Positions 43,188 through 51,310 of a stretch of DNA of 64,000 nt are shown here, piece after piece. A program made the translations under genes and the position numbers. The notes beneath the pieces were generated by a model. That model was not told the DNA's origin, made no database searches, and worked only from the letters and a program-made list of their open reading frames with translations. Each line of letters starts with the position of its first letter. Position 1 is the first letter of the stretch. The stretch comes from Olleya aquimaris (GTDB lineage Bacteria > Bacteroidota > Bacteroidia > Flavobacteriales > Flavobacteriaceae), in NCBI RefSeq assembly GCF_003259525.1, contig NZ_QLLO01000003.1:124748-188747 (forward strand). Direction: 5' to 3'.

Positions 43188-44237
43188 CTAAAAATTAAAT
43201 TCCCAATTAGTGTTAGTATTGTATTGCAATGTACCATTTTTTACTTGTAATGGCGACTTAATATTATTTGTAAAAAGGCCACCAGTACCCAAGCCTTGTG
43301 GTAATTTACTTTGTTTTAAATAAGTGTATTGTGCGATAGCATTAAGACCAATATTACTTTCTAAAGCACTTGTAATCCACCATCCAATTTGTTGTTTTTC
43401 AGCCAAATTAATCCATGTATCACTTCCTTTAAAACCACCAATAAAGCTTGGCTTTAAAATAATATATTGAGGATTAATTGTTTGTAATAACTGTTTTTTT
43501 TTAACATCATCAAACACACCAATTAATTCTTCATCTAAAGCAATAGGTAAAGGTGTTTGCTCACAAAGTTTAGCCATTTCTTGAAATTGTCCTGCTTTAA
43601 TTGGCTGCTCGATAGAATGTAATTTATAGTCTGACAATTGTTTTAGTTTTTCTAAAGCTTCTGTAGGTGTAAACGCACCATTAGCATCCACACGTAATTC
43701 TATATCTCTTTCGCTGAAATTTTGCCTGATTCTTTTTAATAGTTCTAGTTCTGTTTGAAAATCTAAAGCACCAATTTTTAATTTTATACAACTAAATCCA
43801 GATGAAATTTTATCTTTTATTTGTTGTTTCATAAACCCTTTGTCACCCATCCATATCAAACCGTTAATTGAGATTGCTGCTTGTCCAGAAGTAAACGCTG
43901 AAGGATATAATATAAATGGGTTATTGCTTTCTAAACTTTTAAAAGCCATTTCTAAGCCTATTTGTATACTCGGAAACGCTTTATTTTCTTCATACAAAAC
44001 CTCTAACCCTTTATGGATATGTTGACATGTGTATTGTAATTGGTCTTGGTAATTTGGTCTATCATCTGCGCTCAACCCTCTCAGAATACCACATTCGCCT
44101 ATGCCACGTTTTCCATTATTCTCAATGGTGATAAACCAAGTTTCTTTGGTTTTTAAAACACCTCTAGAAGTTCCGCTAGGTCTTTTAAATTCTAAAATAT
44201 GTTTGTGGTAAGTTGCTTTCATTTTTAACGATTTCAA
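43188..44237 (-). CDS. menC: o-Succinylbenzoate synthase
   Basis: A 349-aa enolase-superfamily enzyme that dehydrates SHCHC to o-succinylbenzoate. Superfamily residues are visible: CIKLKIGALDF (150-160) with catalytic Lys152/154, metal ligands Asp184 in VDANGAF, Glu210 in SIEQPI and Asp235 in ALDEELIG, then the GSDTW...WWITSALES region. Related dipeptide epimerases share these motifs; the operon with menE settles the assignment. First gene of menC-CPBP-menE. Divergent from the SDR gene with 46 bp between starts. Confidence 0.9.
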   Translation of the reverse strand: MKSLKMKATYHKHILEFKRPSGTSRGVLKTKETWFITIENNGKRGIGECGILRGLSADDRPNYQDQLQYTCQHIHKGLEVLYEENKAFPSIQIGLEMAFKSLESNNPFILYPSAFTSGQAAISINGLIWMGDKGFMKQQIKDKISSGFSCIKLKIGALDFQTELELLKRIRQNFSERDIELRVDANGAFTPTEALEKLKQLSDYKLHSIEQPIKAGQFQEMAKLCEQTPLPIALDEELIGVFDDVKKKQLLQTINPQYIILKPSFIGGFKGSDTWINLAEKQQIGWWITSALESNIGLNAIAQYTYLKQSKLPQGLGTGGLFTNNIKSPLQVKNGTLQYNTNTNWEFNF

Positions 44238-44248
44238 AAATACTCAAT

Positions 44249-44256
44249 TAATTTTG
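44249..44256 (+). promoter_or_regulatory. Putative -7 element of the SDR gene
   Basis: TAATTTTG matches TAnnTTTG, 27 bp before ATG 44284. A TTG at the right -33 distance is not seen. Confidence 0.4.
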
Positions 44257-44283
44257 TAATTTCACTTTAAAATATACGATTAC

Positions 44284-45075
44284 ATGACCTTTAAAAATAA
44301 AGTAGTTTGGATAACAGGAGCATCAAGTGGTATTGGTAAAGGTTTGGTTTTAGCGTTGTCCACAATGGACTGTCAGTTAATCATTTCATCTAGAAACCAA
44401 TCCGATTTAGATGAGATTAAAAACAGTTTACCAAATCCAGACACTATTGCAGTTTTACCATTTGATTTAGCAAATTATGATGCTATGTCACCAATAGCAG
44501 AACAAGCTATTAATTGTTTTGGAAAGGTAGATGTATTAATTAATAATGGAGGAATAAGTCAACGCTCTTTAATTATAGACACAGCCATTAGTGTTGACAA
44601 AAAATTAATGGACATTGATTACTTAGGCACAGTTGCATTAAGCAAAGCTTTGTTACCTCATTTTATTAAAAATCAAATTGGACATTATGTCGTGGTAAGT
44701 AGTTTGATGGGTAAATTTAGCTCACCTTATCGTTCTGGATATTGTGGTGCTAAACACGCTTTACATGGTTTTTTTGATGCCTTACGTATGGAACACGATA
44801 AAGACAATATTAAAGTCACCATAATATGTCCTGGATTTGTCAATACTAATGTTGCCAAAAATGCTTTAGTTGGAGATGGCTCTGCACAAAACAGTCAGGA
44901 TGTTGCAACAGAAAATGGTTTATCTGTTGTAGAATTTACCAAAAGAATGATTAAAGCAATAGAGAAAGAAAAGTATGAAGCATATATTGGCAAAAAAGAA
45001 GTTTTAGGTGTGTATTTAAAACGTTTCTTCCCTAAATTACTACACAAATATGTATTAAATAGTCAGGTTAGGTAA
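44284..45075 (+). CDS. Short-chain dehydrogenase/reductase
   Basis: A 263-aa classical SDR. Cofactor loop TGASSGIG (11-18), structural NNGG (87-90), catalytic Ser139/140 and YCGAKHAL with Tyr153 and Lys157. SSRNQSD after strand beta 2 suggests NADP(H) preference. The C-terminal extension (KKEVLGVYLKRFFPKLLHKYVLN) is hydrophobic-basic and could bind the membrane, as in dehydrogenase/reductase members of the DHRS7 type. It is inserted between menC and menA on the opposite strand and ends where the menA frame ends. The substrate is unknown; a part in menaquinone synthesis is not expected. Confidence 0.88.
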   Translation: MTFKNKVVWITGASSGIGKGLVLALSTMDCQLIISSRNQSDLDEIKNSLPNPDTIAVLPFDLANYDAMSPIAEQAINCFGKVDVLINNGGISQRSLIIDTAISVDKKLMDIDYLGTVALSKALLPHFIKNQIGHYVVVSSLMGKFSSPYRSGYCGAKHALHGFFDALRMEHDKDNIKVTIICPGFVNTNVAKNALVGDGSAQNSQDVATENGLSVVEFTKRMIKAIEKEKYEAYIGKKEVLGVYLKRFFPKLLHKYVLNSQVR

Positions 45076-45978
45076 TTATAACAAATGTCCTACACCCAGC
45101 AAAACACTTAATAAAACAGTTGTTAATGCTAGCTTTTTTAATTCTGGATCAAAATCTTTAGGATTAGTTACCGATTTAATTTTTTTAAGATGTAGTACTA
45201 AAGGTATATACGCTATAAAAAAGATAAGATTAAAAGGTGATGTAAAATAGAATATCCCAAACAAAAAAGACATAATAATTGCCGATATGATTAGAGAAAA
45301 GTGATATTTTTTAGCTTTTTCTGCACCAAGTTTTACTGCTAAGGTTATTTTGTTTGCACTTACATCCGATTGGATATCTCGCATATTATTTAAATTTAAC
45401 ACTGCAGTACTTAGTAACCCAATGGTAATTGCTGGTAAAATGGTAACATGGTCTAATTGTTTAGCATATAACACATAACTACCAATAACACTAACAAGTC
45501 CAAAAAATAAAAAGACATAAATATCTCCTTTGCCTTTATAACCATAAGCAGATTCTCCAATAGTATATTTTATTGCAGATTTAATAGCAATTCCTGCAAT
45601 AATAAAAAACAACAATGCTAAGAAGAAGTGTTTTGCTTTAAAAGAAAAATAAATTAATCCTACTGTTAGAGCTATGCAAATTAAAATGTTTATTCTAATA
45701 GCTTTAAAAAGTTCTTCTTTAGTTATTGCTCCGGATTGTAATGCTCTAGTTGGACCAATACGTTGGTCGTTATCTGTGCCTTTAACACCATCTCCATAAT
45801 CGTTAGCTAAGTTTGATAATATTTGATAACTCAACGTTGTAAGTATGGCAAAAATGAATATTCTAGTATCAAAAACGCCATTATATTCTGCTAAGCAAGA
45901 ACCAATGATAATCCCAGAAATTGATAAAGGCAATGTCCTTAAACGCATTGCAGACACCCAAGTGGCTATATTTGTCAT
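45076..45978 (-). CDS. menA: 1,4-Dihydroxy-2-naphthoate polyprenyltransferase
   Basis: A 300-aa UbiA-type membrane prenyltransferase with eight or nine helices. The first Asp-rich motif is NLANDYGDGVKGTDND and the second region is LNNMRDIQSDVSANK. It attaches the polyprenyl chain to 1,4-dihydroxy-2-naphthoate to give demethylmenaquinone. It starts 4 bp after menB, so they are co-transcribed. Convergent with the SDR gene with no spacer at all and no terminator between them. Confidence 0.92.
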   Translation of the reverse strand: MTNIATWVSAMRLRTLPLSISGIIIGSCLAEYNGVFDTRIFIFAILTTLSYQILSNLANDYGDGVKGTDNDQRIGPTRALQSGAITKEELFKAIRINILICIALTVGLIYFSFKAKHFFLALLFFIIAGIAIKSAIKYTIGESAYGYKGKGDIYVFLFFGLVSVIGSYVLYAKQLDHVTILPAITIGLLSTAVLNLNNMRDIQSDVSANKITLAVKLGAEKAKKYHFSLIISAIIMSFLFGIFYFTSPFNLIFFIAYIPLVLHLKKIKSVTNPKDFDPELKKLALTTVLLSVLLGVGHLL

Positions 45979-45982
45979 AAAA

Positions 45983-46822
45983 TTAAGGTATCCATTTTTT
46001 TGGAAAGTTAGGCTTACGTTTTTCTAAAAACGCATCACGACCTTCTTTAGCTTCGTCTGTCATATAGGCTAATCTTGTTGCTTCGCCAGCAAATACTTGT
46101 TGACCAACCATACCATCATCTGTTAAATTCATAGCAAATTTAAGCATCTTTATAGACGTTGGAGATTTTTCTAAAATCTCTTGAGCCCATTGATAAGCAG
46201 TAGCTTCAAGCTCTGCATGAGGGATAACAGCATTAACCATACCCATTTCAAAAGCTTCTTGTGCGGTGTAATTTCTTCCTAAGAAAAATATTTCTCTTGC
46301 TTTTTTTTGACCAACCATTTTAGCTAAGTAAGCAGAGCCATAACCACCATCAAAACTGGTAACATCTGCATCTGTTTGCTTAAAAATAGCGTGTTCTTTA
46401 CTGGCTAAAGTTAAATCGCAAACCACATGTAAGCTGTGACCGCCTCCTACTGCCCAACCCGGAACTACAGCAATTACTGCTTTTGGCATAAAACGGATTA
46501 AACGTTGTACTTCTAATATATTTAGTCTATGGTATCCATCTTCTCCAACATATCCTTGATGTCCTCTAGCCTTTTGATCACCTCCAGAGCAAAAACTATA
46601 GACACCATCTTTACTAGATGGTCCCTCTGCAGATAATAGTACTACACCAATACTTGTATCTTCTCCAGCATCATAAAACGCTTCGTATAATTCTTTTGTT
46701 GTTTTTGGTCTAAAAGCATTTCTAACATCAGGTCTATTAAATGCTATTCTTGCTACACCATTACATTTGGAATAAGTAATGTCTTCAAAATCTTTAGCTT
46801 TTTGCCAGTTAATGACTTCCAT
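45983..46822 (-). CDS. menB: 1,4-Dihydroxy-2-naphthoyl-CoA synthase
   Basis: A 279-aa crotonase-fold enzyme that cyclises o-succinylbenzoyl-CoA. MenB features include RIAFNRPDVRNAFRPKT near the N-terminus, the oxyanion region SFCSGGDQKARGHQGYVGEDGY (about 77-98), WAVGGGHSLH, TDADVTSFDGGYGSAYLA (about 154-171; Asp and Tyr catalytic), and the C-terminal DAFLEKRKPNFPKKWIP. Length and motifs match MenB rather than general enoyl-CoA hydratases. Its product feeds a thioesterase and menA. First gene of menB-menA. Confidence 0.95.
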   Translation of the reverse strand: MEVINWQKAKDFEDITYSKCNGVARIAFNRPDVRNAFRPKTTKELYEAFYDAGEDTSIGVVLLSAEGPSSKDGVYSFCSGGDQKARGHQGYVGEDGYHRLNILEVQRLIRFMPKAVIAVVPGWAVGGGHSLHVVCDLTLASKEHAIFKQTDADVTSFDGGYGSAYLAKMVGQKKAREIFFLGRNYTAQEAFEMGMVNAVIPHAELEATAYQWAQEILEKSPTSIKMLKFAMNLTDDGMVGQQVFAGEATRLAYMTDEAKEGRDAFLEKRKPNFPKKWIP

Positions 46823-47085
46823 AAACAGTATTATAAAAATTAATTTTAGTGCATAAAAGTACGTAAATTATATATTTTACATCTGTAAAAACGTTTTTTT
46901 GTAACTATACAAAACAAAAAACCACCTGTTAAATTCATGTATTTCAATCTATTATAAATGTTTATAGCATATCAAATATTGTAAGAAAAAACATACTGAA
47001 AGTGGTTTTTAAACGATGTTTTTATTGTTTAATCGAGAAATTACTATTGGATACTTCTAAAAAATGGTAATGAATAATTGAAATA
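46823..47085. other. Intergenic region upstream of menB, no gene seen
   Basis: This AT-rich stretch separates menB from the first tandem paralog. No open frame with coding character was found. A 9-bp inverted repeat, AAAAACCAC / GTGGTTTTT (46917-46925 with 47002-47010), encloses 76 bp; its meaning is unclear. No -7 match for menB was identified. Confidence 0.5.
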
Positions 47086-47093
47086 TATATTTG
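47086..47093 (+). promoter_or_regulatory. Putative -7 element of the first tandem paralog
   Basis: TATATTTG is an exact TAnnTTTG match, 26 bp before ATG 47120. It argues against a start at TTG 47078, which lies upstream of it. Confidence 0.5.
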
Positions 47094-47119
47094 TACTACT
47101 ATTAATTAATCCTTTGAAA

Positions 47120-47548
47120 ATGAACATTATAGACTCGGTTATTTTTAATCATGTCATAAAAGAACAAACCTTTGAAATCGGTCAACTTTATTTTTTTGAA
47201 CATTTAATTTTAATTCAAATAAATGATGGTATGCATGTTAGTATAGACACTGCTCAAGATTGTTTTAAAGCTATTTATGATTTTTATGGTACAGAAAAGC
47301 CTTTTGGTTACATATCTAATAGAATTAATGAATATTCTATAGAAGTTTTAGATTATCCTAAACACAATAGTTTGTTTCCTAATTTAAAAATGTATGGAGT
47401 TATTGGTTACTCTCAAATAAATGAAATGAACTTTAATATTGAGAGACAATTTTGTGACATACCTTATATAGAATTTAAAAATTTAAATGACGCCTACACT
47501 TATGTTAATAATTATGTGTTAAATAAATCTTTTACTAACGCATCGTAG
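47120..47548 (+). CDS. Uncharacterised protein, first of two tandem paralogs
   Basis: A 142-aa soluble protein with start at ATG 47120, chosen because its N-terminus MNIIDSVIFNHVIKEQTF aligns with the second paralog and the -7 element lies upstream. Shared pattern: MxIIDS start, a YFFEHLILIQINDGMHVSIDTA strand region, FYG followed by YISNRINEYSIE (about 63-74), and a C-terminal helix with DAYTYVNNYV. The alternating strand/helix pattern resembles a STAS/SpoIIAA-like alpha/beta fold; I cannot confirm this. Function unknown. It has its own promoter and terminator. Confidence 0.72.
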   Translation: MNIIDSVIFNHVIKEQTFEIGQLYFFEHLILIQINDGMHVSIDTAQDCFKAIYDFYGTEKPFGYISNRINEYSIEVLDYPKHNSLFPNLKMYGVIGYSQINEMNFNIERQFCDIPYIEFKNLNDAYTYVNNYVLNKSFTNAS

Positions 47549-47594
47549 TTATTTAATTTCCCTCTGTAAACAACTATTTAATAGTTAACTAATT

Positions 47595-47637
47595 AGCTGC
47601 TTGATATGAATTGAAATTTCATTAGAGCAGCTTTTTT
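47595..47637 (+). terminator. Terminator between the tandem paralogs
   Basis: The stem AGCTGCT / AGCAGCT (47595-47601 with 47626-47632) has an inner ATGAA / TTCAT pairing and is followed by a T-run. Confidence 0.75.
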
Positions 47638-47736
47638 ATGTTATAATTTTAAAATAAATTAATTTTTATCAAAATTTATTTAAATTTAGGAGCTAAAATA
47701 ATTCTATTATAATTAAGCCTCTAAGTTATAATTGTT

Positions 47737-48162
47737 ATGAAAATAATTGATTCAACATTAGCAAACGAAATTAAGGACGTTTATGTGTCTGACTATGGAA
47801 ATTTTTACTTTTTGGATGGTATAGTTATCTCTGAAATAGAAGAAGGTGTGACTTTTACTTGGGATGAAGCAGTAAAAGCTATAGAAGCAGTAAAAGCATT
47901 TTATGGGCCTAATTTTAATGTTTGTTATATTTCAAACAGAGTAAATAATTATTCTGTAAAACCATCTGACTGGTTAAAATTTTATAGAAAAAATAATAAG
48001 CTTGTAGGATATGCTGTTGTAACTAAAAGTGAAAACAGTTGGTTTAATGCTTTAATGGAAAAGCTATTTTCTAAAATAGAAATAGAACGCTTTGAAGATT
48101 TATATGAAGCTATTAAATGGGCTAAACAGAAAAACTTGAATAAATCTAATCTTGCGTCTTAA
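47737..48162 (+). CDS. Uncharacterised protein, second of two tandem paralogs
   Basis: A 141-aa soluble protein. It shares with its neighbour the MKIIDS start, the GNFYFLDGIVISEIEEGVTFTWDEA region, the FYGPNFNVCYISNRVNNYSV core (about 55-75) and a C-terminal helix. Identity outside these blocks is low, so the duplication is old. This copy has extra Lys-rich C-terminal sequence (KWAKQKNLNKSNLAS). It is followed without a terminator by the convergent S1-domain gene, whose 3' end overlaps it by 17 bp. No family or function recognised. Confidence 0.72.
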   Translation: MKIIDSTLANEIKDVYVSDYGNFYFLDGIVISEIEEGVTFTWDEAVKAIEAVKAFYGPNFNVCYISNRVNNYSVKPSDWLKFYRKNNKLVGYAVVTKSENSWFNALMEKLFSKIEIERFEDLYEAIKWAKQKNLNKSNLAS

Positions 48163-48985
48163 GGTAAATACCGTCTTCTTTTATTTCTATTAATTTCTTT
48201 TTATATAAGGTCCCAATTGCTTTTTTAAATGTTTTTTTACTCATCTGCAACTGGTTTTTAATTAGCTCTGGATTTGACTTATCTGTTAATGGTATAAAAC
48301 CACTATTATCCTGTAATTCTTGCATGATTTTATCTGCATTAGGCTCTATATTTCTGTAACCAATTTGCCCTAAACTAATATCCAGTTTGTTACCTGGTCT
48401 AATTTTCTTAACTATTCCTTTTAGTTTGTCACCAACACTTAAATCTTGATAGATATTATCTTTATAAATTAATCCAGAATGTTTATTGTTAACAATAACA
48501 TTCATCCCCAAATCACTTGGGTGTGATACTATAATATCTACTTGATCAAACTGAGATACTGTTAAGTCTTTATTATCAAGAAATCTATTGGTTTTACTTG
48601 AAGCTACAAGGCGTTCTGTTACTTCATCTAAATAACAATGTACCAAATACCAACCTCCTTTTTTCATTGGAAAAGCTTGTTCTTTAAATGGGCAAAACAA
48701 TTCTTTAACTAATCCAAAATCTAAAAAAGCGCCAAATTTGGTTACTTCATTACAACGTAACATGGCAAATTCACCTTTTTTAATATAAGGTTCGTCTGTG
48801 GTAGCTATGATACGTTCTTCATTATCTAAATAAACAAAAACTTTAAGTGTATCACCAATTTCAAAATGTTCTGGAACATATCTATTTGGTAATAATACTT
48901 CGTTATTATCGTCATCACCTAAAAATAATCCAGGTTCTGTATCACGTAAAATTTCAAGTGTATTGTAGTCTCCTATTTGTATCAT
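48146..48985 (-). CDS. CvfB-like S1 RNA-binding protein
   Basis: A 279-aa protein. Three S1/OB-fold units occupy about 1-215: a first one with GDTLKVFVYLDNEERIIATT, a second with RCNEVTKFGAFLDFGLVKELFCPF, and a third with YQDLSVGDKLKGIVKKIRPGNKLDISLG. A winged helix follows (about 225-279; LTDKSNPELIKNQLQMSKKTFKKAIGTLYKK). This layout is that of CvfB/YitL, an RNA-binding regulator of virulence genes in Staphylococcus; such proteins are often misnamed GntR regulators. The 3' end overlaps the convergent paralog gene by 17 bp. Confidence 0.88.
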   Translation of the reverse strand: MIQIGDYNTLEILRDTEPGLFLGDDDNNEVLLPNRYVPEHFEIGDTLKVFVYLDNEERIIATTDEPYIKKGEFAMLRCNEVTKFGAFLDFGLVKELFCPFKEQAFPMKKGGWYLVHCYLDEVTERLVASSKTNRFLDNKDLTVSQFDQVDIIVSHPSDLGMNVIVNNKHSGLIYKDNIYQDLSVGDKLKGIVKKIRPGNKLDISLGQIGYRNIEPNADKIMQELQDNSGFIPLTDKSNPELIKNQLQMSKKTFKKAIGTLYKKKLIEIKEDGIYLKTQD

Positions 48986-49004
48986 TTTGCAAAGGTAAGC
49001 ATAT

Positions 49005-49038
49005 AAAAAAAGCGTTACATAAGTGTAACGCTTTTTTT
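49005..49038 (-). terminator. Terminator after the DUF2853 gene
   Basis: A perfect 15-bp stem (49005-49019 with 49024-49038), loop TAAG, with A and T runs. It lies between the S1-protein start and the DUF2853 stop. Confidence 0.9.
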
Positions 49039-49052
49039 ATATTTTTTTTATC

Positions 49053-49394
49053 CTATTTATAAACAGACTCTTTTTTAAAGTGTTTAGTCAATAAATAATA
49101 TACAACAGCTCTGTATTTGTTTTTGTTAGATCTTCCGTAAGTATCCATAACAGAATCTATTGCTTTGTCTAAATCTGCACTATTTTTTAATCCTAATTTT
49201 TTGATTAAAAAATTATTTTTAACTGTATCTAATTCCGATTGATCACTTCCAGATACTGTTGCAGCATCTTTATTGTATATAGAAGGTCCACATCCAATTG
49301 TTACTTTTGTTAATAAATCCATGTCTGCTTTTACACCACATTTATCCTTTAAATCTGCAGCGTACTTTGCGATTAGCTCATCACGTTTACTCAT
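49053..49394 (-). CDS. DUF2853 family protein
   Basis: A 113-aa helical protein. It matches the DUF2853 pattern: MSKRDELIAKYAADLKDKCG at the N-terminus, IGCGPSIYNKDAATVSGSD in the middle (33-51), NNFLIKKLGL, and a C-terminal YRAVVYYLLTKHFKKESVY. The family is widespread in Bacteroidota and Alphaproteobacteria; its function is not known to me. It stands alone between menD and the S1 gene, with its own terminator. Confidence 0.88.
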   Translation of the reverse strand: MSKRDELIAKYAADLKDKCGVKADMDLLTKVTIGCGPSIYNKDAATVSGSDQSELDTVKNNFLIKKLGLKNSADLDKAIDSVMDTYGRSNKNKYRAVVYYLLTKHFKKESVYK

Positions 49395-49519
49395 AATTTC
49401 AAATAATTTTAGATTAATAATTTTTTAGCATTTTAAAGGTACACTTTTTTTGTGTTGCTAAATAAACTACGCTTTAATTATAAGATGTTTCCGATAAACG
49501 TCAATTTTTATCGACAAAA

Positions 49520-51271
49520 CTATTTAATAAACTGAAAATAATCCAATAAAATCGCATCATTGTCTGTAGAAGGTGTCATAATTTCTAATAATTTAGGCTT
49601 ACCTTCATCCTTGTAAAAATCTGATAATGTGCCTTCTAGATCATTTTTATTATTAACCGTATAATATTTAAAATTAAACATAGCACACAAATGCTGAGCA
49701 GTTAATTGATGTTTAGTTTCAAAAAATTGATCAAAATTTTCTGTGTTTTTATGTCCTGGAAGAATTCTGAAAATTCCTCCACCTTGATTGTTAATCAATA
49801 CTATTTTAAAGTTGTTAGGAATATAGTTATTCCATAGCGCATTACTATCATAGAAAAAACTTAAATCACCAGTAATAAAAACTGTAGGTTTTGAATTTGC
49901 TAATGCAGCACCAATTGCAGTACTTGTGCTACCATCAATTCCGCTTGTCCCTCTGTTACAAAAGACTTCTAAAGTAGGATTTAAATTAAACAACTGCGTG
50001 TAACGTATTGCAGAACTATTTCCAACCTGAAGTTGGCTAAAATCTGGTATACTATTTAAAATAAGATCGAAAGCTTTAATGTCTGAAAACGGAATTTGTT
50101 GCATGTATAACTGATGCTTTTGGTTTCTAATATCCATTTGATGACTCCAAAACGGATTGTAAGTGCTTTTAACGCTTTGCGTTAGAGGTAAAAATTGTTT
50201 AAAAAAAGAATTTATAGACTGTTTAAATACGTTGTTTAAAACAAAATAGGTGTCATTTGCACCTTGCTCTGCAACATGCCAATGGTGATTTGGCTTGAAG
50301 GTCCTTAAAAACTTCTTTATTTTTTTTGATACAACCAAACCTCCAAAAGTTAAAAGGATTTCGGGTTGTAGTAATTTAAATTCGTCTTCTGTTAAAGCAC
50401 CTATTAATTTATCTATGCTTGGACAAAATTGATTATGGTGTAAATTAGAAGTGGTTTCTGTAAGTACCAGTACACTTTCATCGTTTGCAAGTTGGTCTAA
50501 ATAGTATTGTTCCACGCTATGTGGTGGTAAAACACCAACCAATACTAGTTTTTTAGTTGAGTTGTTCCAGAGGTTTGCATATTTGCTATAATCTTCCGTA
50601 ATGGTTTCTGTCTCTACTGGAATTATTTTTGGATTTACCGATAATTCTTCAACCATATCATATAATGGTTCATCAAACGGAATATTAATATGTACAGGAC
50701 CTTGAGATACAATAGCAGTATTTAGCGCTTTGTTAATTTCGGTTTCATTTTGTTGTTGGATGCTTTGTTGCAAGCCTAAATATTTTTCAATTTTATTTTC
50801 AATACTCTTCATAATCGGCAAGTCTTCCGCGAAAGCGTTATCCTTTTCTGGATTTAAATCTTGCTTTAAATTTGCTGAATATTGAATATGATTATTATAG
50901 ACATGTTCTTGATTTATTGTTTGTCCATCGCCAATTCCGACCAGATATTTAGGTCTATCTGCACTTAAAACTACTAATGGAATGTGGCTATAAAAAGCTT
51001 CTGAAACTCCTGGATAATAATTAAGTAAAGCACTACCAGAGGTACAAACTACTGCAACAGGATGTTTGATTTGTTGGGCAATACCTAGAGCAAAAAAAGC
51101 AGCACATCGCTCGTCCACAATACTATAACACTTAAAAAAAGGATCATGTGTAAACCCAATGGTTAAAGGTGCATTTCTGCTACCAGGAGAGATAACTATA
51201 TGCTGAATATTCTTAGCTTTACATAGCTGAATAACGGTTTGTGCTAACGGAATTTTTGGGTACTTAATCAT
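49520..51271 (-). CDS. menD: 2-Succinyl-5-enolpyruvyl-6-hydroxy-3-cyclohexene-1-carboxylate synthase
   Basis: A 583-aa thiamine diphosphate enzyme. It condenses isochorismate with 2-oxoglutarate, the first committed step to menaquinone. The N-terminal domain has ISPGSRNAPLTIGF (28-41), VDERCAAFFALGIAQ (52-66) and VVCTSGSALLNYYPGVSEAFY (73-94). The C-terminal cofactor domain has NRGTSGIDGSTSTAIG and the ThDP motif starting GDLSFFYDSNALWNN and ending in NNQGGGIFRILPG. Both are typical of MenD. It follows the isochorismate synthase gene by 39 bp. Confidence 0.95.
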   Translation of the reverse strand: MIKYPKIPLAQTVIQLCKAKNIQHIVISPGSRNAPLTIGFTHDPFFKCYSIVDERCAAFFALGIAQQIKHPVAVVCTSGSALLNYYPGVSEAFYSHIPLVVLSADRPKYLVGIGDGQTINQEHVYNNHIQYSANLKQDLNPEKDNAFAEDLPIMKSIENKIEKYLGLQQSIQQQNETEINKALNTAIVSQGPVHINIPFDEPLYDMVEELSVNPKIIPVETETITEDYSKYANLWNNSTKKLVLVGVLPPHSVEQYYLDQLANDESVLVLTETTSNLHHNQFCPSIDKLIGALTEDEFKLLQPEILLTFGGLVVSKKIKKFLRTFKPNHHWHVAEQGANDTYFVLNNVFKQSINSFFKQFLPLTQSVKSTYNPFWSHQMDIRNQKHQLYMQQIPFSDIKAFDLILNSIPDFSQLQVGNSSAIRYTQLFNLNPTLEVFCNRGTSGIDGSTSTAIGAALANSKPTVFITGDLSFFYDSNALWNNYIPNNFKIVLINNQGGGIFRILPGHKNTENFDQFFETKHQLTAQHLCAMFNFKYYTVNNKNDLEGTLSDFYKDEGKPKLLEIMTPSTDNDAILLDYFQFIK

Positions 51272-51310
51272 TAGTGTAAAAATACAAAACGTTAAACCTA
51301 TTTTATACCT

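Noticed and set aside
46917-47010. Small transposon ends marked by AAAAACCAC / GTGGTTTTT
   Set aside because: Only 9 bp match, the enclosed 76 bp encode nothing, and no target duplication is visible.
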